Source: DASRIA01 sp038203635
GTDB lineage: Bacteria > Actinomycetota > Thermoleophilia > Solirubrobacterales > JBBDJG01
Direction: 5' to 3'
NCBI GenBank assembly: GCA_038203635.1
Contig: JBBRDT010000013.1
Location: 1 to 46,949, forward strand
DNA length: 46,949 nucleotides
Positions 24,405 through 31,429 of the stretch are shown here, one piece after another (the stretch's first letter is position 1; the number at the start of each line of letters is the position of its first letter). Made by a program: the position numbers and the translations under genes. Below the pieces are notes generated by a model. That model ran no database searches, was not told where the DNA came from, and saw nothing but the letters and a program-made list of their open reading frames with translations.

Positions 24405-25373
24405 TTACGCGTAGCGCGCGGCGATCCGGTCGGCCACGTCTGCGAGGGAGCGTTCCAGCTGCGCGTCCACCCCATACCGCAGCGCATCCTTGGCATCACT
24501 CACGAGAGACGTCGCGCGGGTGCGGGTCAGCCCGAGCGCTCCCGTTGCCGCGATGCGATCGCACAACTGCTCGGCATCCGCACGCGAGGTCACAGCGTGC
24601 AGGTCCACCCGGGCAAGCTCCGGATCGCGGCCGGCCGCGAGGATCAGGGGCAGGGTGACCGTCCCGTCGAGCAGATCGGTGCCGCGGTGCTTGCCGGTGC
24701 GCTCCGCCGGAGCGCTGACATCGAGCAGATCGTCCAGCATCTGGAAGGCCAGCCCGAGCCGGTGGCCGTACGCCTCGAGGGCTGCGACCTCCCGCGCCGG
24801 GCGACCGGCTGCCAGGCCGCCCAGCCGGCACGCGGCCGAGAACAGGCGGGCGGTCTTGAGCTCGCAGCGCAGCAGGTAGCGCTGCTCGTCGAGGTCGAGC
24901 CGGTATGCGTCGTGGCGCTGCGCCAGCTCACCCCGCGCAAGCGCGACGCAGGCATCGGAGAGAACCTTCACCTGCTCGCCCTCGCCGTTCGCGGCGAGCA
25001 GGGCAAAGGAGCGCGAGAAGAGGAAGTCGCCGGTTGCGGTGGCGGTCTCTCGACCCCTGCTGGCGAACACCGTCGGTCGCCCGCGGCGCAGCCGGGCGTT
25101 GTCGACGACGTCGTCATGGACCAGCGTCGCCATGTGGATCAGCTCCACCGCGGCTGCCGCGCGTACCAGCATCCGGTCGTCGCGCGATCCCCCGCAGATC
25201 AGGACGAGCAGTGGGCGCAGGCGCTTCCCGCCCGCCGCGAGCGTGTCGGATGCGCCCGCCTGCAGGTCCGGTCCGGCTCCCGTGCTCGTCTCCTCCAGCA
25301 GGCGCTCGACCTGCTCCATCAGGGTGGGCATCTCCGCCCCGCCGAGTGAGATGACCTCGTCGACGGTGCTCAT
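24405..25373 (-). CDS. Long-chain polyprenyl diphosphate synthase
   Basis: 322-residue trans-prenyltransferase that builds the menaquinone side chain or another long isoprenoid from IPP. The first Asp-rich motif is in MATLVHDDVVDNARLRRGRP (DDxxD as DDVVD) and the second is FQMLDDLLDVS; GGKRLRPLLVLICGG and the ELKTARLF/K-T segment are also in place. The residue five before the first motif (Met-Ala-Thr) suggests a medium to long product, but chain length cannot be read reliably. It overlaps menG by four bases (ATGA), so it probably makes the tail of the menaquinone that MenG methylates. A HepS-like protein further upstream in the same run may be its partner. Confidence 0.92.
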   Translation of the reverse strand: MSTVDEVISLGGAEMPTLMEQVERLLEETSTGAGPDLQAGASDTLAAGGKRLRPLLVLICGGSRDDRMLVRAAAAVELIHMATLVHDDVVDNARLRRGRPTVFASRGRETATATGDFLFSRSFALLAANGEGEQVKVLSDACVALARGELAQRHDAYRLDLDEQRYLLRCELKTARLFSAACRLGGLAAGRPAREVAALEAYGHRLGLAFQMLDDLLDVSAPAERTGKHRGTDLLDGTVTLPLILAAGRDPELARVDLHAVTSRADAEQLCDRIAATGALGLTRTRATSLVSDAKDALRYGVDAQLERSLADVADRIAARYA

Positions 25374-26065
25374 GCGGTCACCGTCCCGGAATGGATCGCG
25401 ATGATCCCGCCGGCAAGAACCAGGTATCGGATCTCGCGCAGGCCGGCGCGGTGCATGAGCGCCGCCAGCTCCGCGGCCGGGGGGAAGCGGCGCACCGAGC
25501 TCGGCAGGTAGGTGTAGGCGTCGCGATCCCCGGCCACGGCGCCGAGCAACGGCACGATCCGGTCGAACCAGACAGCGAAGAACCAGCTCAGCGGAGGCCG
25601 CAGCGGTGTGGTGATCTCGAGGATCACGACCCTCCCCCCCGGCCGCACCACGCGTGCCATCTCGGCGATCGCACGCTCGAGGTCGACGACGTTGCGCACG
25701 CCGAAGCCCACCGTCGCCGCGTCGAACTCGCCGGCGTCGAACGGCAGCTCGAGTGCGTTGCCCTGCAACCAGGCGACCGGCATTGCACCGTTGCGGGACT
25801 TGGCCTCCGCCAGCTCGAGCATGGGAGCGGAGAAGTCGAGCCCGACCACGCGGCCCCGGGGTCGTACGCGGCCGGCCAGCTCGAGCGCAAGATCACCGGT
25901 GCCGCAGCAGACGTCGAGGGCGCTGTCGCCGGGGCCCACCTGCGCGAGGTCGGCGGTGCGCTCGCGCCAGCGATGGTGCATGCCCGCGGTCATGACCGAG
26001 TTCATCAGGTCGTACCGATCCGCGATGCGATCGAACATCGTGCGGACCTGAGCCTCGCGACTCAT
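25370..26065 (-). CDS. menG: Demethylmenaquinone methyltransferase
   Basis: SAM-dependent C-methyltransferase of the UbiE/MenG family, doing the last step of menaquinone synthesis. Residues 1-50 carry VRTMFDRIADRYDLMNSVMT and HHRWRERTADL; the SAM loop is DVCCGTGDLALEL at about residue 51; EFDAATVGFGVRNVVDLERA and VVRPGGRVVILEITTP follow, all typical. 231 residues is a normal length. The upstream gap contains a stem-loop (26078-26103). The gene lies between the qcr genes and the polyprenyl synthase, linking quinone synthesis to the menaquinol oxidase. Confidence 0.94.
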   Translation of the reverse strand: MSREAQVRTMFDRIADRYDLMNSVMTAGMHHRWRERTADLAQVGPGDSALDVCCGTGDLALELAGRVRPRGRVVGLDFSAPMLELAEAKSRNGAMPVAWLQGNALELPFDAGEFDAATVGFGVRNVVDLERAIAEMARVVRPGGRVVILEITTPLRPPLSWFFAVWFDRIVPLLGAVAGDRDAYTYLPSSVRRFPPAAELAALMHRAGLREIRYLVLAGGIIAIHSGTVTA

Positions 26066-26077
26066 CTCTTGCGCAGC

Positions 26078-26103
26078 CCGGAATTCTGCTTGCAGAATTT
26101 CGG
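26078..26103. other. CTG-CTTG-CAG stem-loop between qcrC and menG
   Basis: CCGGAATTCTG, loop CTTG, CAGAATTTCGG: an 11-pair stem with one G-T pair, in the 45-base gap after the qcrC stop. On the plus strand it is followed by TCCTTCTC; on the minus strand, in the direction of the operon, no T-run follows. It could reduce or protect the qcr part of the transcript relative to menG. Same design as the elements at 15224 and 30323. Confidence 0.55.
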
Positions 26104-26110
26104 TCCTTCT

Positions 26111-26815
26111 CTACCTCAACGCGGAGAGGTACTGAATGAGCGCGTCGAACTTCTTCTTGTCCAGGTCCGCGTAGGAGGGCATCGGCGCCGTCGGGTTGCG
26201 CAGCGTGCGCTCCAGCGCAGCGGCCGGGAGCTTTGCTCCGATCTCGGTCAGGTCCGGGCCCGGGCCGGGGTTGCCCGCCTCGCCGAACTTGTGGCAAGCG
26301 CCGCACCCGGACTGGTTGGCGACGTTCTGCCCGGCCTGGAGCTGGGCCGGCACATCCAGGTCGATCTTGTCCGGGGCCTCGGCGGTGGCACCCAGGAAGG
26401 TGAGGTAGGCCATCGCCCCGATGGTCGCGAACGCCGCCGTCGTGGCGATGGGACGCCGCTCCGGCCGGCGCTCGGGGCTGCGGTCGTAGAACGGCAACAG
26501 CAGCAGCAGCACGAGGCAGATCGTGGGGATGCCGACCGTCGCCAGCACCGTCAGGTGAGGCGGCTTGATCACGCGCAGCAGCTCGAACAGGAAGTAGAAG
26601 TACCACTCGGGCCGGGGCGTGTAGGTGGTGGTGGTCGGGTCGGCCTTGTTCGCGAGCTCACCGGCGCCGAACACGACCGCCATCGTGATGATCACGACCA
26701 GCACGATCGCGGCCATGATCGAGTCCTTCAGCACCGCATAGGGAAAGAACGGCTTGCCCTGCGACTTCAGGATCTGGTACTCGCGGAGGTACTGCTCCTT
26801 CTCGCGCGCTTTCAC
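26111..26815 (-). CDS. qcrC: Menaquinol:cytochrome c reductase subunit: cytochrome b subunit IV fused to cytochrome c
   Basis: 234 residues. The first half is the C-terminal part of cytochrome b (subunit IV): three membrane helices and the Qo-site PEWY motif in YTPRPEWYFYFLFELLRVIK. The second half is a monohaem cytochrome c domain with CGACHKF and a distal Met ligand in the region NPTAPMPSYADL. This fusion is the QcrC arrangement of Bacillus. The GTG at 26815 is preferred: it overlaps the stop of a mini-ORF (TAGTG), and the frame before it contains no cytochrome-like sequence. No ribosome site precedes it, so translation probably depends on coupling. The electron path would be menaquinol to Rieske to this cytochrome c. 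Confidence 0.93.
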   Translation of the reverse strand: MKAREKEQYLREYQILKSQGKPFFPYAVLKDSIMAAIVLVVIITMAVVFGAGELANKADPTTTTYTPRPEWYFYFLFELLRVIKPPHLTVLATVGIPTICLVLLLLLPFYDRSPERRPERRPIATTAAFATIGAMAYLTFLGATAEAPDKIDLDVPAQLQAGQNVANQSGCGACHKFGEAGNPGPGPDLTEIGAKLPAAALERTLRNPTAPMPSYADLDKKKFDALIQYLSALR

Positions 26816-26889
26816 TAGATGGTTGATTCCGCGGCCGCGTGCGTGCGGGGGCGCGTCAGATCGAGGTGGGCAAGGACGCAATCAACCAT
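26815..26889 (-). CDS. 24-codon mini-ORF bridging qcrB and qcrC
   Basis: The qcrB stop TAG is followed at once by ATG (TAGATG). This opens a 24-residue frame starting MVDCVLAHLDLTRPR that ends exactly on the qcrC start (TAGTG). A ribosome could pass from qcrB through it to qcrC, which has no ribosome site of its own. The peptide matches nothing I know. It lies inside a perfect 14-bp inverted repeat. It may be a coupling device rather than a protein gene. Confidence 0.4.
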   Translation of the reverse strand: MVDCVLAHLDLTRPRTHAAAESTI

Positions 26890-26893
26890 CTAG
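26815..26893. repeat. Perfect 14-bp inverted repeat around the qcrB-qcrC gap
   Basis: CTAGATGGTTGATT at 26815-26828 and its exact reverse complement AATCAACCATCTAG at 26880-26893 enclose 51 bases. The arms hold the end of qcrB and the starts of the mini-ORF and qcrC. They could fold into a stem that hides both starts, or mark an insertion scar; the former would suit translational coupling. Confidence 0.6.
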
Positions 26894-27690
26894 ACGCGTT
26901 CCTTCTCCAGCGGCTCGGGCAGCTTCGCCTTCATCCACGGGGGCGCCGTCGTCCCCAGCTTCACGACTAGGTACAGGTGGATTCCGATCAGCGCAGCGAT
27001 CAGGCCGGGTATCAGGAGCATGTGCATCGCATAGAAGCGGGTCAGGGTGGTGGCACCGAACTCGGGGCCTGCCCGCAGGAAGTCTGCGAGGTACGGCCCG
27101 AGCACCGGCGCGGTGCCGTTCAGGTTCACGGCCACGATCGTCGCCCAGAACGAGCGCTGGTCGAAGGGCAGCAGGTATCCCGTGAGGCCCATCATCAGCG
27201 TCATCACGAGCAGCACGACACCGATGATCCAGTTCAGCTCGCGCGGATACTTGTACGCGCCGAAGAAGAAGACCCGGCCCATGTGGAGGAAGATCAGGAC
27301 CATCATCACCGTCGCCCCCCAGCGGTGCATGCCGCGCACGATGCTGCCAAGGAAGACGTCGTTGGTGATGTGCTGAACGCTGTCGTACGCCCGACTCGGG
27401 TCCGGGTCGTAGTACATCGCGAGGATCACGCCGGTGATCGCCTGCGACAGGAACGCGAACATCGTCGCCGAGCCGAGCGTGTAGAACCAGTTGGTCCCCT
27501 TGGGGACCTTGCGGAAGAGCATGCCCTTCGTGAATCCACCGACGCCGGTGCGCTCGTCGACCCAGCCGACGATGCCGGCCCCGACCTCGGCGGCCTGGTC
27601 CTTGACCGTGACCTCGCCGTTGACGCGCTCCTGCGGAGGTGGCGGCTTGCGGCGGCCGGGCAGCGGGGGCTTCGGGATCCGGATCGCCAT
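26890..27690 (-). CDS. qcrB: Menaquinol:cytochrome c reductase cytochrome b6-type subunit
   Basis: 266 residues forming the N-terminal (b6) half of cytochrome b: NWFYTLGSATMFAFLSQAIT, then the haem-ligand helices GSIVRGMHRWGATVMMVLIF (followed by LHMGRVFFFG) and FYAMHMLLIPGLIAALIGIH, two His pairs for two b haems. GYLLPFDQRSFWATIV contributes to the Qo site. An N-terminal soluble stretch of about 60 residues rich in Pro and charged residues precedes the membrane part. The matching subunit IV is in the next gene, so cytochrome b is split as in Bacillus and cyanobacteria rather than fused as in Mycobacterium. Its ATG follows a tiny ORF after the Rieske gene. Confidence 0.94.
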   Translation of the reverse strand: MAIRIPKPPLPGRRKPPPPQERVNGEVTVKDQAAEVGAGIVGWVDERTGVGGFTKGMLFRKVPKGTNWFYTLGSATMFAFLSQAITGVILAMYYDPDPSRAYDSVQHITNDVFLGSIVRGMHRWGATVMMVLIFLHMGRVFFFGAYKYPRELNWIIGVVLLVMTLMMGLTGYLLPFDQRSFWATIVAVNLNGTAPVLGPYLADFLRAGPEFGATTLTRFYAMHMLLIPGLIAALIGIHLYLVVKLGTTAPPWMKAKLPEPLEKERV

Positions 27691-27708
27691 CTAGATGGAG
27701 TCCATCAT
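27691..27708 (-). other. Five-codon mini-ORF bridging the Rieske gene and qcrB
   Basis: After the qcrA stop TAG comes ATGATGGACTCCATCTAG, and the next codon is the qcrB ATG (TAG-ATG at both ends). The stretch CTAGATG...CATCTAG at 27691-27711 is an inverted repeat resembling the one at the qcrB-qcrC junction. A role in ribosome hand-over is likely but unproven. Confidence 0.4.
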
Positions 27709-28419
27709 CTAGACGCCCGGGACCGAGAAACGCTTGGGGTAGAGGTACTTCCAGAGCCCGTCCAGCGGCTCGCCCGGGTCGCGTGCGGAGAACCTCTCGA
27801 GCTTCGAGTTCACGCTGAAGCGAGGACCGATCTGGACCGTCCCGGCCTGGACGCGCGTCTTGAAGCGGTCGAGCGGGCGCACCGGCGGTCCGGCCTCGAC
27901 CTCGCCGCGCGCGTTGTAGACGCCGCCGTGGCACGGGCAGACGAACCGCTGCGCGGGGCTCACCCAGCGCACCGGGCAGCCCAGGTGCGCACAGCGCGTC
28001 GAGATCGCGACGTACTCGTCCGTCCGCTCGCCGAGGCTCGTGTTTCCCTTACGGATGTAGACGGTCGTCTTGCCGGCCTCGCCCACCGTCGTGTCGAGGG
28101 TCAGCACCTTGGGCGTGTAGTCGTCGGGTGAGAAGTCCGACGGCGGCCCTGCATCCTGCCAGACCTCCTCGACCTTGTCGAACACGGGGCCGAGCGCGAA
28201 CCCGATCGCCGGGAGCGCGATCGCGGCACCCGCGATGCCGCCCGCGGCCATCGCGCCGCCGCTGAAAAGGGCGCGACGCGTAACGGTCTCGCCCTCGAAG
28301 TAACCGGGCATCTTTGCCTTCGGGAGCGGCTCGGGACCGTTCGGCGCACCGTCTCGCGAGGTATGCGCACCATTCTCCCCGGTGCCGGGGCGGCGTTCTG
28401 TCTCCGTGCGATCAGCCAT
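27709..28419 (-). CDS. qcrA: Rieske iron-sulfur subunit of the menaquinol:cytochrome c reductase
   Basis: 236 residues. The cluster-binding motifs are CAHLGC at about residue 145 and CPCHGG at about 162, giving the two Cys and two His ligands and the disulfide pair. A membrane anchor at about residues 52-78 is preceded by VTRRALFSGGAMAAGG, which has the twin-arginine pattern, so export and insertion by Tat is likely; tatA and tatC are 5 kb away. The N-terminal 45 residues are hydrophilic and extra compared with short Rieske proteins. It starts the qcrA-qcrB-qcrC set, order as in Bacillus. Confidence 0.95.
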   Translation of the reverse strand: MADRTETERRPGTGENGAHTSRDGAPNGPEPLPKAKMPGYFEGETVTRRALFSGGAMAAGGIAGAAIALPAIGFALGPVFDKVEEVWQDAGPPSDFSPDDYTPKVLTLDTTVGEAGKTTVYIRKGNTSLGERTDEYVAISTRCAHLGCPVRWVSPAQRFVCPCHGGVYNARGEVEAGPPVRPLDRFKTRVQAGTVQIGPRFSVNSKLERFSARDPGEPLDGLWKYLYPKRFSVPGV

Positions 28420-28444
28420 CGAGAGAGGAAAGTTGCCGCTGTTA

Positions 28445-29038
28445 CTAGGTTGGTGGCGCGGAAGACGCCACGAGACGAAACGCTATCAAGGCGTGCTGCG
28501 CTTCTAGCTCGATGCCTGTCTCCGACGCCCTGCTGCTGACCTCGGCGAGCAGCTCCGCGGGCTCGGCATCGCCCCGGCGGGCCTTGGCCATCGCCGCCTC
28601 GTAACCGGGCCAGGACCCGCCGCCCACGGCCAGCGCACTGAGCGCCCAGAGGCCCTCGAGCGCTCGGTGGTCGCCGCTCGCGGCGTGGTGACGGGCGCTC
28701 AGCGTGATCAGGTCGGCCAGGGCCCGCACGGCCGGAAGGTCGCCGAGCCGCGCGAGGCGGCTGAGGCCGAGCGCGTACATGTAATCCCCGGCGAGCAGCC
28801 GCAGGTCGTCATCTGCCGTGTCCAGCAGCCGGGTATGGCCGAAGTGCAGCAGGTACCCCTCCAGGACGCTCTCGACGACCAGCGCATACTCCCGAGCATC
28901 CGGGCGAGTCGCCGCCGCCGCGGCGATCAAGGGGCCAAGCGCGTCTTCGCCCGGCGTCGCACTCAGCGCCGGTGCGATCGCCTCGCCTTCGGCCGCGACC
29001 AGCTCGCGCAGGCGGGACAGTGTGGTGGTTTCGCTCAT
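28445..29038 (-). CDS. HepS-like (heptaprenyl diphosphate synthase component I-like) protein
   Basis: 197-residue soluble, all-helical protein. It has no Asp-rich motif and so cannot itself be a prenyltransferase. The segment DDLRLLAGDYMYALGLSRLA, followed by RLGDLPAVRALADLITLSAR, resembles the conserved core of HEPPP_synt_1 (HepS/GerCA), the non-catalytic partner of heptaprenyl diphosphate synthase. The position supports this: the catalytic polyprenyl synthase and menG lie downstream in the same run. The resemblance is by pattern only, and a purely structural helical protein is the alternative. The ATG follows GAGG with five-base spacing. Confidence 0.5.
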   Translation of the reverse strand: MSETTTLSRLRELVAAEGEAIAPALSATPGEDALGPLIAAAAATRPDAREYALVVESVLEGYLLHFGHTRLLDTADDDLRLLAGDYMYALGLSRLARLGDLPAVRALADLITLSARHHAASGDHRALEGLWALSALAVGGGSWPGYEAAMAKARRGDAEPAELLAEVSSRASETGIELEAQHALIAFRLVASSAPPT

Positions 29039-29056
29039 CCCTGCCTCATGGTGTTC

Positions 29057-30385
29057 TCATGGCGTTCTCGCCACGTCGAACGACTCGGCCGCCGCCTCGA
29101 TCGTGCGATCGATCTGATCGTCGGTGTGGGCAAGCGAGGGAAACCACGCCTCGTAGGGCGACGGCGGGAGGAAGACGCCGCGCTCGAGCATCGCCGTCCA
29201 GAAGCGGGTGAAGGCCACGTGGTCGGTCGCCTTGGCGGCCTCGTAGTCGTCGACCGGCTGCTCCGAGAAGAACACCGTCAGCAGGCCGGTCTCGCTTGTC
29301 ACCTGCACGTCGTCGGCCCCCAGGCCGCGCGCGAGCCGCCGGGTGATCTCTCCCAACCGCTCGTACGCGCCGCGATCGAGCTCGCCCAGCGTGGCGAGGC
29401 CGGCGGCAGTGGCAAGCGGGTTGCCGGACAGCGTGCCCGCCTGGTAGGTCTGGCCGAGCGGAGCAAGCTGCTCCATGATCGCGCGCCGGCCCGCGACCGC
29501 CGCGAGCGGCAACCCGCCGCCGAGCACCTTGCCGAGAACCGTCAGGTCCGGCGTCACGCCGAGCTGCTCCTGCGCGCCACCCCGTGCAACGCGAAAGCCG
29601 GTGATGACCTCGTCCAGCACGAGCAGCGCGCCCGCAGAGTCGCAGGCGTCGCGAAGGAGCTGGACGAATCCGCTGCGCGGCGGCACCAGCCCCATGTTTG
29701 CGGGCAGCGGCTCGGCGATGATCGCCGCCACGTCTTCGTCGACCGACGCCCGCAGCGCATCGGCGTCGTTCCACGGTACGACGATCGTGTCGCCCGCCTG
29801 TGCCGCGGTCACACCCGGCGATGCCGGGATGCCCTGCGTCGCGAGGCCCGATCCGGACTCGGCGAGCAGCCCGTCGACGTGGCCGTGGTAGTGGCCGGCG
29901 AACTTGACGATCTTGGCGCGGCCGGTGGCGGCACGTGCGAGACGCACCGCTGTCATCGACGCCTCGGTGCCCGACGAGACCAGGCGCACCATCTCCGCCG
30001 CCGGGACACGATCGACCACCTCCGCCGCGAGCTCGACCTCCGCCTCGGTCGGCGCGCCGAAACTCGTGCCGCGCGCAGCGGCGCGAGTGACCGCCTCGAC
30101 CACTCGCGGATGCGCATGCCCGAGGATCAGCGGCCCCCAAGAGCAGACGTAGTCGATGTACCGGTTGCCGTCGACGTCCTCGATCTCGGCGCCGGCGCCG
30201 GACCGTATGAAGAGCGGCTCGCGCCCGACCGCGCCCATCGCCCGCACCGGGCTGTTGACGCCGCCCGGGATGACCTCCGTAGCGCGCCCGTACAGCTCGT
30301 GTGAGCGCGACCCGCCGCCAACCCGCCGATCTGCTTGCAGATCGGCGGTTCTTTCTCTAGCTATTCCGTGCCTCCCACTCCGCAT
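29057..30385 (-). CDS. hemL: Glutamate-1-semialdehyde 2,1-aminomutase
   Basis: PLP enzyme making 5-aminolevulinate in the C5 heme pathway. The start of the conserved region is SHELYGRATEVIPGGVNSPV; further marks are GPLILGHAHPRVVEAV, SSGTEASMTAVRLARA, LLVLDEVITGFRV, and the PLP lysine in TVLGKVLGGGLPLAAVAG. The reading frame offers only one canonical start near the expected N-terminus, the ATG at 30385, which overlaps the AhbAB-like gene by 29 bases and adds about 30 unusual residues encoded partly by a stem-loop (30323-30348). A non-canonical start (CTG) closer to SHEL is possible. hemB lies upstream, so the run supplies porphobilinogen from glutamyl-tRNA-derived semialdehyde. Confidence 0.94.
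   Translation of the reverse strand: MRSGRHGIARERTADLQADRRVGGGSRSHELYGRATEVIPGGVNSPVRAMGAVGREPLFIRSGAGAEIEDVDGNRYIDYVCSWGPLILGHAHPRVVEAVTRAAARGTSFGAPTEAEVELAAEVVDRVPAAEMVRLVSSGTEASMTAVRLARAATGRAKIVKFAGHYHGHVDGLLAESGSGLATQGIPASPGVTAAQAGDTIVVPWNDADALRASVDEDVAAIIAEPLPANMGLVPPRSGFVQLLRDACDSAGALLVLDEVITGFRVARGGAQEQLGVTPDLTVLGKVLGGGLPLAAVAGRRAIMEQLAPLGQTYQAGTLSGNPLATAAGLATLGELDRGAYERLGEITRRLARGLGADDVQVTSETGLLTVFFSEQPVDDYEAAKATDHVAFTRFWTAMLERGVFLPPSPYEAWFPSLAHTDDQIDRTIEAAAESFDVARTP
30323..30348. other. CTG-CTTG-CAG stem-loop inside the hemL 5' region
   Basis: CCGCCGATCTG, loop CTTG, CAGATCGGCGG: a perfect 11-bp stem. On the plus strand it is followed by TTCTTTCTC, as a terminator would be; on the minus strand, the direction of hemL, it lies at the start of the frame. 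It might terminate antisense RNA or control hemL translation. Same design as those at 15224 and 26078. Confidence 0.6.
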
Positions 30386-31358
30386 AGTCGGGAGTGAAGT
30401 AGTGGAGCCGGACCTTCTTGTACTCCGTCGACGAGTAGAGCGTGGCGCGGTTGTCGCCGCTCAGACCGCACACGCCGGCAACGCCGTCGAGCACCGCGTC
30501 GCACTCCTCCTTCGACCGCCCGTGCGCCATCGTGAAGACGCTGTACGGCCAGTCCGGATAGGTCGGGCGGCGGTAGCAGTGGGAGACGCCCCGCACCGCG
30601 GCCATGCGCGGGCCGATCTCCGCGATCTGCTCCTCGGGCACCTTCCAGACGCCCATCCCGTTTGCCGAGAAACCAGCCCGGCGGTGGAACAGGATCGCGG
30701 CCACGCGACGCAGCAGCTTGCGCTCCACCATGCCCTCGAGGTGCTCGAGCATGCGCTCGACCGGGACGCCCAGCTCGGCGGCCGCCGGAGCGTAGGCGTC
30801 AGAGCGAACCTCGATCGGGCCCTGCAGCGCGCGGATCACCGCCACGTCGAAGTCGTCGAACGGCACCGGGTCGCGGGGGCGGGGCTCGACCGCCTCGACG
30901 GGCGCGGCGAGTTGCTCGGTGCCCCCCTCCATCTCCAGGTTCATGTTGATCTTGAACATGGTGAGTGTGGGGAGCTTGCGAATCGACTCCGCGCCGCTGC
31001 GCTGCTTCAGCACCTCGAGGGTGCCGTCGACGCCGAGCTTGGAGTCGGGCGCCGTCGCGATCGTGAACCACAGGTTGAAGTCGTGGTTTCGCAGGTAGTT
31101 GTGCGACACGCCGGGGTGCTCGTTGATCACCGCGGCAGCGCGGTGCGGGTGCTCACCGTCGACCCGGGCGGCGACCAGCATCGAGCTGTAGCCCAGCGCG
31201 GTCGTGTCGAAGATCGGCGTGATCTCCCTGATGATCCGGTCGTCCAACAGCTCCTGCGCGCGCTCCATCGCCTGGCTCTCGGTCATCTCGGCCTCGCGCG
31301 CAACCGCCTCGAACGGGCGGGGCGCCAGGGGAAAGCGCGACTGCAGAGCATTCAGCAA
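30357..31358 (-). CDS. Fused AhbA/AhbB-like (siroheme decarboxylase type) Lrp/AsnC-fold protein
   Basis: About 333 or more residues holding two Lrp/AsnC-like units in tandem. Each has a winged-helix part and then a RAM-like domain with the motifs of siroheme decarboxylases: VSHNYLRNHDFNLWFTIAT in the first, VSHCYRRPTYPDWPYSVFTM in the second. In AhbA/AhbB and NirDL/NirGH these are separate or fused chains that remove acetate carboxyls from siroheme. The family is often misnamed as a regulator; the hemB-hemL setting favours an enzyme. The start is uncertain: a TTG at 31358 is the only canonical codon, but conserved-looking LDEADKR precedes it in frame, and a CTG overlapping the hemB stop (CTGA, 31433) would include it. 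Confidence 0.75.
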   Translation of the reverse strand: MLNALQSRFPLAPRPFEAVAREAEMTESQAMERAQELLDDRIIREITPIFDTTALGYSSMLVAARVDGEHPHRAAAVINEHPGVSHNYLRNHDFNLWFTIATAPDSKLGVDGTLEVLKQRSGAESIRKLPTLTMFKINMNLEMEGGTEQLAAPVEAVEPRPRDPVPFDDFDVAVIRALQGPIEVRSDAYAPAAAELGVPVERMLEHLEGMVERKLLRRVAAILFHRRAGFSANGMGVWKVPEEQIAEIGPRMAAVRGVSHCYRRPTYPDWPYSVFTMAHGRSKEECDAVLDGVAGVCGLSGDNRATLYSSTEYKKVRLHYFTPDYAEWEARNS

Positions 31359-31429
31359 GCGCTTGTCGGCCTCGTCCAGCGGTACGGCAGCGCCTGCGGA
31401 GCGGGAGCGCAGCTTCGGCGCCGCGCGTG

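Noticed and set aside
25391..26818. 475-codon plus-strand open frame
   Set aside because: Antisense to menG and qcrC; not protein-like.
26816..26881. Upstream TTG start for qcrC at 26881
   Set aside because: The added 22 residues are not cytochrome-like and lie in the mini-ORF and inverted-repeat region; the GTG at 26815 fits the stop-start overlap.
29040..29072. Short direct repeat after hemL (GAACGCCATGA / GAACACCATGA)
   Set aside because: Only 11 bases with one mismatch; consistent with chance or a small duplication of the stop region, without evident function.
28667..30304. 545-codon open frame on the plus strand
   Set aside because: Antisense to the HepS-like gene and hemL, which have family evidence; its Arg/His-rich translation is the usual mirror frame of a GC-rich gene.
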